NCBI GenBank assembly: GCA_000320545.1
Contig: ADNK01002596.1
Location: 1 to 22,500, forward strand
Source of the DNA: Bigelowiella natans CCMP2755
Taxonomy: Eukaryota > Cercozoa > Chlorarachniophyceae
Length of the DNA: 22,500 nt
Direction of reading: 5' to 3'
Both the position numbers and the translations under genes were made by a program. The notes below the pieces were generated by a model that was not told the DNA's origin, did no database searches, and worked only from the letters and a program-made list of their open reading frames with translations. Positions 18,044 through 22,500 of this stretch are shown piece by piece (within the stretch, counting starts at the first letter, position 1; each line of letters opens with the position of its first letter).

Positions 18044-19591
18044 ATGGACGATGAAAACAAGAAAGGTGCCTCAAAGGGCGACGATACCACCTTGTACAGA
18101 TGGGTACAGTCCAAAGAGGAGATATATATCAGGATCAAACCTCCTCTACACCCTGACAAAGGGGTCAAACTGCACGACAAAGTCGTCATTCATGGTTTGA
18201 AGAAAGCTCCCAAGTTTAACTGGAAGCATGGCGAAGTTTGTAGAGAGATTAAGGATGGAAGAATCGGAGTTCGGTGCGATGAAACCTTGAAAGAGGTTAA
18301 TGTTCGACCCCAAAATTTGTGTACGAAGCCTCGAAGAGATGATGTTAAGGTCGAATTCAAGTCCAAAGAACTGAAAGTTACCATCGGCGAGACTCTTGTA
18401 ATCGATGGAAAGCTGAAAGATCTTGTATTGACGGATGAGTGCACCTGGTATTTTTCGGATGGACTCCCCGAGCTTCTTCTCACAAAACAGAAACATGAGT
18501 GGTGGTCAGGAGTTATCGAGGGAGATCCTGAAATAGATGTTGATCTAGCTGAAGGGGAAACATTTTTAGACGAAAAGATGATGGATAGGCTTAAGTCAAA
18601 AAAGGCAAAGGAAAGGATGGATGAAATCCAATCAAGCAAGAGGCCGATGAGTCTGGATCAGCTCAAAGAATTCTATGAATGTCAACTTAGTCGAGAGAAA
18701 GAGTTATTCAAAAAGAAAAGAGACTCTAGAGCCTTCGCACTCTGGACTCGAAAAGCACGGGAGATGGCTGGGTTGTCACTTGATTATTCATCGATAGGTT
18801 CTGTATGTTCTCCCATTAGATGTGTCGAAAAACAATCAAAATGTTCTCTCAGATCTAAAATAGACCCAGAGGAGATGGATAATCTTCACACTGAATCACA
18901 AAAAGAAGTGGATGCACAGCACAAAGAATACATTAGAGGTCTAGAAACTAGATTGGAGATAATAAAAAGAGGGCAAGAAGGCCCAGCAGGAGAATCTGTG
19001 GGAGAGAGGAAAGACGGAAGAAGCTTAGGTGTTAAACCCCTTTCCACAGAAGTTTCTCAATCAGCTTTGCTTCCCGCATCGCGTGAAAAAGTCTGGAGGC
19101 TTGTTATGCCCGTGACTAAAATTGCTGGACCGGGTCGCGTCGTATTATCCACCTGCCGTTCTGACCATAAAGTCGGAATGACATTCAAGATTAAAACGAA
19201 AGCTAAAATTACGGAGAAATACGTCCTCCGCACTCTGTCAAATACAGAATATAAATATACGTACGAACTTCTTTCGAGATCGGAACCTATCGAGGCATCT
19301 GTCACTCATTCTGTTCAACTGAAGCCTGTAGTATGTCTTCAGCCTGAAATCGAGAATCATCCTAGTTCAACGACAGACTCTTCAGACGAGGAAAATTGTG
19401 AATTAATAATAGAAAGTTCATTTAATAAAGGCGCTAGCTCTGCACTTTTGGCGCAATCGAACATCGATAAGCTGGATTTTTTCGACTTAGTTCGGAGAAA
19501 ACTTCGCAAGGACAAGGTTGCTGAGAAGGTTCAAATGTCCAAGATGAACTCTAGGGGAGATTCTGCTGAGAACGATGATGTAAAAACTTAG
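18044..19591 (+). CDS. NudC/p23-type CS-domain protein with inserted SH3-like domain
   Basis: A single open frame of 515 residues with no intron, starting at an ATG in the context CAAATATGG. CS domains of the NudC and p23 families act as co-chaperones, often with Hsp90. The domain starts at about residue 18 (YRWVQSKEEIYIRI) and resumes at about 99-165 (DDVKVEFKSKELKVTIGETL, DECTWYFSDG, LLLTKQKHEWWSGVIEGDPEID). The LTK...EWW..V..GDPEID block is the signature of NudC-type CS domains. Between the first and second strands sits an insert of about 65 residues (VVIHGLKKAPKFNW, GEVCREIKDGRIGVRCDE, VNVRPQNL). It resembles the small SH3-like modules of the form V.L.GL...P..NG..G.V........V.......V.V.P.NL. 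Residues 170-310 are charged and helical. Residues about 345-435 look beta-rich (RVVLSTCRSDHKVGMTFKIK) and I do not recognise them. The last 80 residues are acidic, then basic. The coding call is firm; the cellular role is inferred. Confidence 0.9.
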   Translation: MDDENKKGASKGDDTTLYRWVQSKEEIYIRIKPPLHPDKGVKLHDKVVIHGLKKAPKFNWKHGEVCREIKDGRIGVRCDETLKEVNVRPQNLCTKPRRDDVKVEFKSKELKVTIGETLVIDGKLKDLVLTDECTWYFSDGLPELLLTKQKHEWWSGVIEGDPEIDVDLAEGETFLDEKMMDRLKSKKAKERMDEIQSSKRPMSLDQLKEFYECQLSREKELFKKKRDSRAFALWTRKAREMAGLSLDYSSIGSVCSPIRCVEKQSKCSLRSKIDPEEMDNLHTESQKEVDAQHKEYIRGLETRLEIIKRGQEGPAGESVGERKDGRSLGVKPLSTEVSQSALLPASREKVWRLVMPVTKIAGPGRVVLSTCRSDHKVGMTFKIKTKAKITEKYVLRTLSNTEYKYTYELLSRSEPIEASVTHSVQLKPVVCLQPEIENHPSSTTDSSDEENCELIIESSFNKGASSALLAQSNIDKLDFFDLVRRKLRKDKVAEKVQMSKMNSRGDSAENDDVKT

Positions 19592-20888
19592 GGAGAAATG
19601 GTGCTCAGATTCAGAGCGTTGGCCCCTGCTAGCCTGCCTGGAATGTGATGTCATGAGAAAGTCGCTCCTACATTAATTCACACTATCGATCGATGGTAGC
19701 AAAGCATCCACCACAGGACTTAAATGCATGTGCGCTTGTTGACATGCGCCAGAGGAAATCAAGCGCAGATGATGTACTTAAGCACTGATGAATCCAGCCA
19801 TTGGATGAATGCATGCATTCATATTCTAGATTTGAGCAAGTGTTCATTTTCGGTGCATTGCCAAAGATTGAGCTTCATTGTGCCCATCACGTCAAGCAAG
19901 ATCATGCTCTTCATTGCGTGCGAAATCGAACATGATCCGACGATGTTGCTGTCGATTTGCTGTCGATCTGCATTGTGTTGTGTGCCACGCCACAACTGGA
20001 CAATGCTGGAACGTGTGGGTGTGCACACGATTGTTTGTGTGCACAAGAAATTGCGCAGCCTGTGCTGCAGTGTGCAACGTGAACTACAATGAAAGTCAAC
20101 CGAGAATTGCAAGGTCCCTGGGTCCGGCCACGGATCACGACATGGTGACGTAAAGACGTGCCATGCACGCCAGCACGTCTAGACGTGCCAACTTGTTGCA
20201 AACTGGGGTGCGTGTGTCATTCACCTGGATCAAAATTGCTCCTTGTGATCGAAGGAACAATGAAAAATCAAAAGTGCTGACAAAATCACTTCACACGCTC
20301 CGTGCACCACTGGAACAGACGTTTCTGCAATTTCCTCAACGCTCATCGCGAGGGAAAGAGGGCGTGCAGGAGGAGAGAATCAGTGCAGAAGGTTTTCACC
20401 CAGGTTTTTCCTCCATGGTTTTCATGGCAAAAATGACGATGTTCACACGTAGGAGAACTTTGCACTGCGACTTGCACATCGAAGGAATCTTGTAAAAACA
20501 AGAAGAAGGCTGTAATTGACGGGTAGTGACAGACAGTGACGACAACATCCACCACGCACGAGAGTGGACGATCCACGTGCCCGCTGTGTGTGCTGTAGCA
20601 ACTCGTACACACATACATCACCACCATCATTTGGCTACTTCAAAGGATACAACCTCTAATCCGTCTCACATGGAGCCTTACCTCCCGTGGTAATGCTTAG
20701 CATAGTGTGATGGTAGTGGTGGTGGTTGCGGCCTTTGGAGTCTATCAGTTCTGTAGAAGGGATTTCGAAATTCTAAGAAAAAAAAAATAGATTGAAGCTA
20801 CATAAGGCGGGTGGTGCTTTACGGATTGCAGAAACTGAATATTTTCTATTCAATGTTATTAATACTCTAAAGACTGAGTAGAATCAGG
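19592..20888. other. Intergenic stretch, TGCA-rich patch
   Basis: No gene that I can firmly support. From about 19720 to 20200 the sequence is dense in TGCATG, GTGTGCAC, ACGTGCC and GTCTAGACG words, like the patches at 820-1690, 10890-11290 and 13100-13700. At 20682-20772 (minus) and 20700-20790 (plus) there are exon-like frames on both strands, described under findings. Confidence 0.5.
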
Positions 20889-22235
20889 ATGGAGGTTGCG
20901 GAAGCAAGTTATACTGACAATCCCAAGTAATTAAATATGTACCACTTTAATCTATTCCTAAATTTTTGAAGCTACTCATGATCGCGGCCCCTTCGTTATG
21001 AGTGGATTTAATGGGATTAAAATTGAAGACTAATGAGAGAGAAAGTTCAAGTGAAATAATAGTGAACGCAGCGACACTATCCTCATTCTCTTCCTTATCA
21101 TCATCGTCATCACCATGATACAGGGGAGTCATAAGTGGAAGTCAGTCATGGGAGAAAGCATGTTTGACCATCTTAGGTACTTGCAGTAATAACTATGCAC
21201 TCTATCATAATATGTTTGTGATACAATAGTTTATTGAACCTCCTATCTATCTTCTCTCTTGGTACCCCCACCCACACCATATATAGACACGCGCATGCGG
21301 CAGTAAAATGTGTCATTTCGAAATTGATTTTCTTCCCTGCTTGCTAAGTTCCCTTCACTCACGCCTTTAACGCAAACCAGGAGCGTCAACGACGGGGCCG
21401 ATGTACACGGTCATGTACATGTCCGGTTGGCTGAAACAGCATCAGGGCAATTCGATTGTATTGGTACTCCATTCACCAGCACCACTTAACATTAGGATTT
21501 GCAGATTGAGAAAAGGCTTGAAATCGAAGTTGACTTGTACTCTTTGTCGATTCACCATGCAGGAGCTGTTTATAACCTTCTACCCTCTGGCCTTGGGCAT
21601 TTTATTGCTCCAAGTTTGCTTTGATCATATCATAGATGAGGTATATCAAGAATAGTGGAGAAGATAGGAACAACTGTTATATTTGAACAAATCCTCGCAT
21701 GCCTACTTCACTCCTCCTCCTCCCCCCCTCCAGATATTAGGTCGATGGACCTGTAACATGCTTAGATTCGGTGAGTCTTATCAAATGTGTCAGATTCTGA
21801 TGAAAGCAAATGGAGGAGAATGATGACTACTATCTGGAAATCTAGTGCCTTCATTGTTTCATATATAACAGTATTAATATACTGACGTCGCGAAACCTAT
21901 GCACATATTTAATAATTGACCTTACTACTTAAATTTGGAACTACTATTGGCTAATTGAATAATCTTGACATTATTAGGGGTCACCTCCATAATGAATGCC
22001 CTTCTCCTTCCACTGATATATATGTACGCTAACGATACGGTACAACAAATATCAGCAGCACTTCTTAAACATTTACACCCCATATCTTCTGCAATTATCT
22101 CCTCTCAACAGCACTCTCATCGTGTTGTCTTCCATCATCGTTTCTATTCCTTACACAATCCTCCTCCTCGTGATGCTAGATGTCATTGTGGGTCATCTTT
22201 GCACTGATGGGGTTCAGCCATGGAGTAGCATTAGG
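20889..22235 (+). CDS. Multi-pass membrane protein, partial, unrecognised family
   Basis: I do not recognise the family. Seven plus-strand exons join in phase into at least 151 residues: 20889-20926 (ATG), 21124-21176, 21381-21457, 21563-21640, 21734-21770, 21978-22023, 22112-22235. The product begins MEVAEASYTDNPKGVISGSQ and continues through WEKACLTILGASTTGPMYTV. It then has hydrophobic segments around FITFYPLALGILLLQVCF, TSIMNALLLPLIYITLIVL and PYTILLLVMLDVIVGHL, with a loop containing DEILGRWTCNMLRFG. The alternation suggests at least three or four membrane spans, as in a transporter. Donors such as G|GTGAGT (21771) and AGG|GTGAGT (22236) are strong, and pyrimidine tracts precede 21124 and 21734. 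If the last donor is used, the gene continues beyond the window. If not, the frame stays open to TAA at 22368-22370. Exons 1 and 3 are less certain than 4 to 7. Confidence 0.5.
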
Positions 22236-22500
22236 GTGAGTTTGTTTGATGTAACAACACTGTCATCATCCACAACACCTAGATATTTCAAATTTGAAAT
22301 AATGTCACACTACTCCGAGAAAACAGAACAGAATAGAATCTTCCACATTAGACCTTATCAGACGCAGTAACTCCAATGTTTTGTTTAGTTGTTAGTAGTT
22401 TTAGGAGGAGGAGAGAGGAGATATATGATTCGTGGCTGATTGAACCTATTAAAGTTTGAGCTCCAAACATGAGATTTATTCCGCCACGGACATCTTTCTC

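Noticed and set aside
18146-18639. Two long minus-strand frames (116 and 149 codons)
   Set aside because: Shadows of the CS-domain gene on the opposite strand, with no motifs.
19724-20201. Several overlapping frames of 60-120 codons on both strands
   Set aside because: They fall in the TGCA-rich patch, have Cys/His-rich compositions set by the repeated words, and show no family resemblance.

Overview
The window is nuclear DNA of an intron-rich eukaryote, most likely a protist or microalga. I cannot fix the lineage from sequence alone. The evidence is: genes cut into many short exons (30 to about 390 nt) with GT-AG introns in consistent phase; abundant microsatellites, mostly in introns; no bacterial-type operons or ribosome binding sites; and protein families that are typically eukaryotic (ArfGAP, TRM10, NudC-type CS domain, secretory serine carboxypeptidase). 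Most real exons are too short to appear as long ORFs. I rebuilt the genes by joining exons at GT/AG sites and checking that phase and family similarity agreed at each junction.

Layout: (1) 52-533, minus: exons of an unrecognised small membrane protein that runs toward the left edge. (2) 2099-6853, minus: a 14-exon gene of about 738 residues joining an N-terminal SAM domain, a long charged coiled coil and a six-bladed kelch propeller. (3) 7221-10489, plus: a complete 14-exon TRM10-family tRNA (guanine-N1) methyltransferase of 259 residues. (4) 11744-12884, plus: a six-exon ArfGAP zinc-finger protein of 252 residues. (5) 13896-17683, minus: a 17-exon secretory serine carboxypeptidase (peptidase family S10) of 444 residues with an intact catalytic triad. 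(6) 18044-19591, plus: a single-exon gene of 515 residues whose NudC/p23-type CS domain is split by an inserted SH3-like domain. (7) 20889-22235 or beyond, plus: exons of an unrecognised multi-pass membrane protein running toward the right edge.

The genes are housekeeping genes in trafficking, tRNA modification, protein turnover and chaperoning, and nothing suggests one pathway. Two divergent pairs (SAM-kelch/TRM10 and carboxypeptidase/CS protein) have start codons about 360 bp apart, so each probably shares a bidirectional promoter. The other intergenic gaps hold long stretches rich in TGCA, CACA/TGTG and CTAG words with no recognisable genes. These are absent from the two divergent promoter intervals.

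Most unusual points: the CS domain interrupted by an SH3-like insert in an intronless gene amid intron-dense neighbours; the SAM/coiled-coil/kelch architecture, with a splice donor placed so that intron retention would stop translation one codon later, just before the propeller; the TGCA-rich intergenic patches; and a GC-rich, tRNA-like (SINE-like) segment inside TRM10 intron 1.
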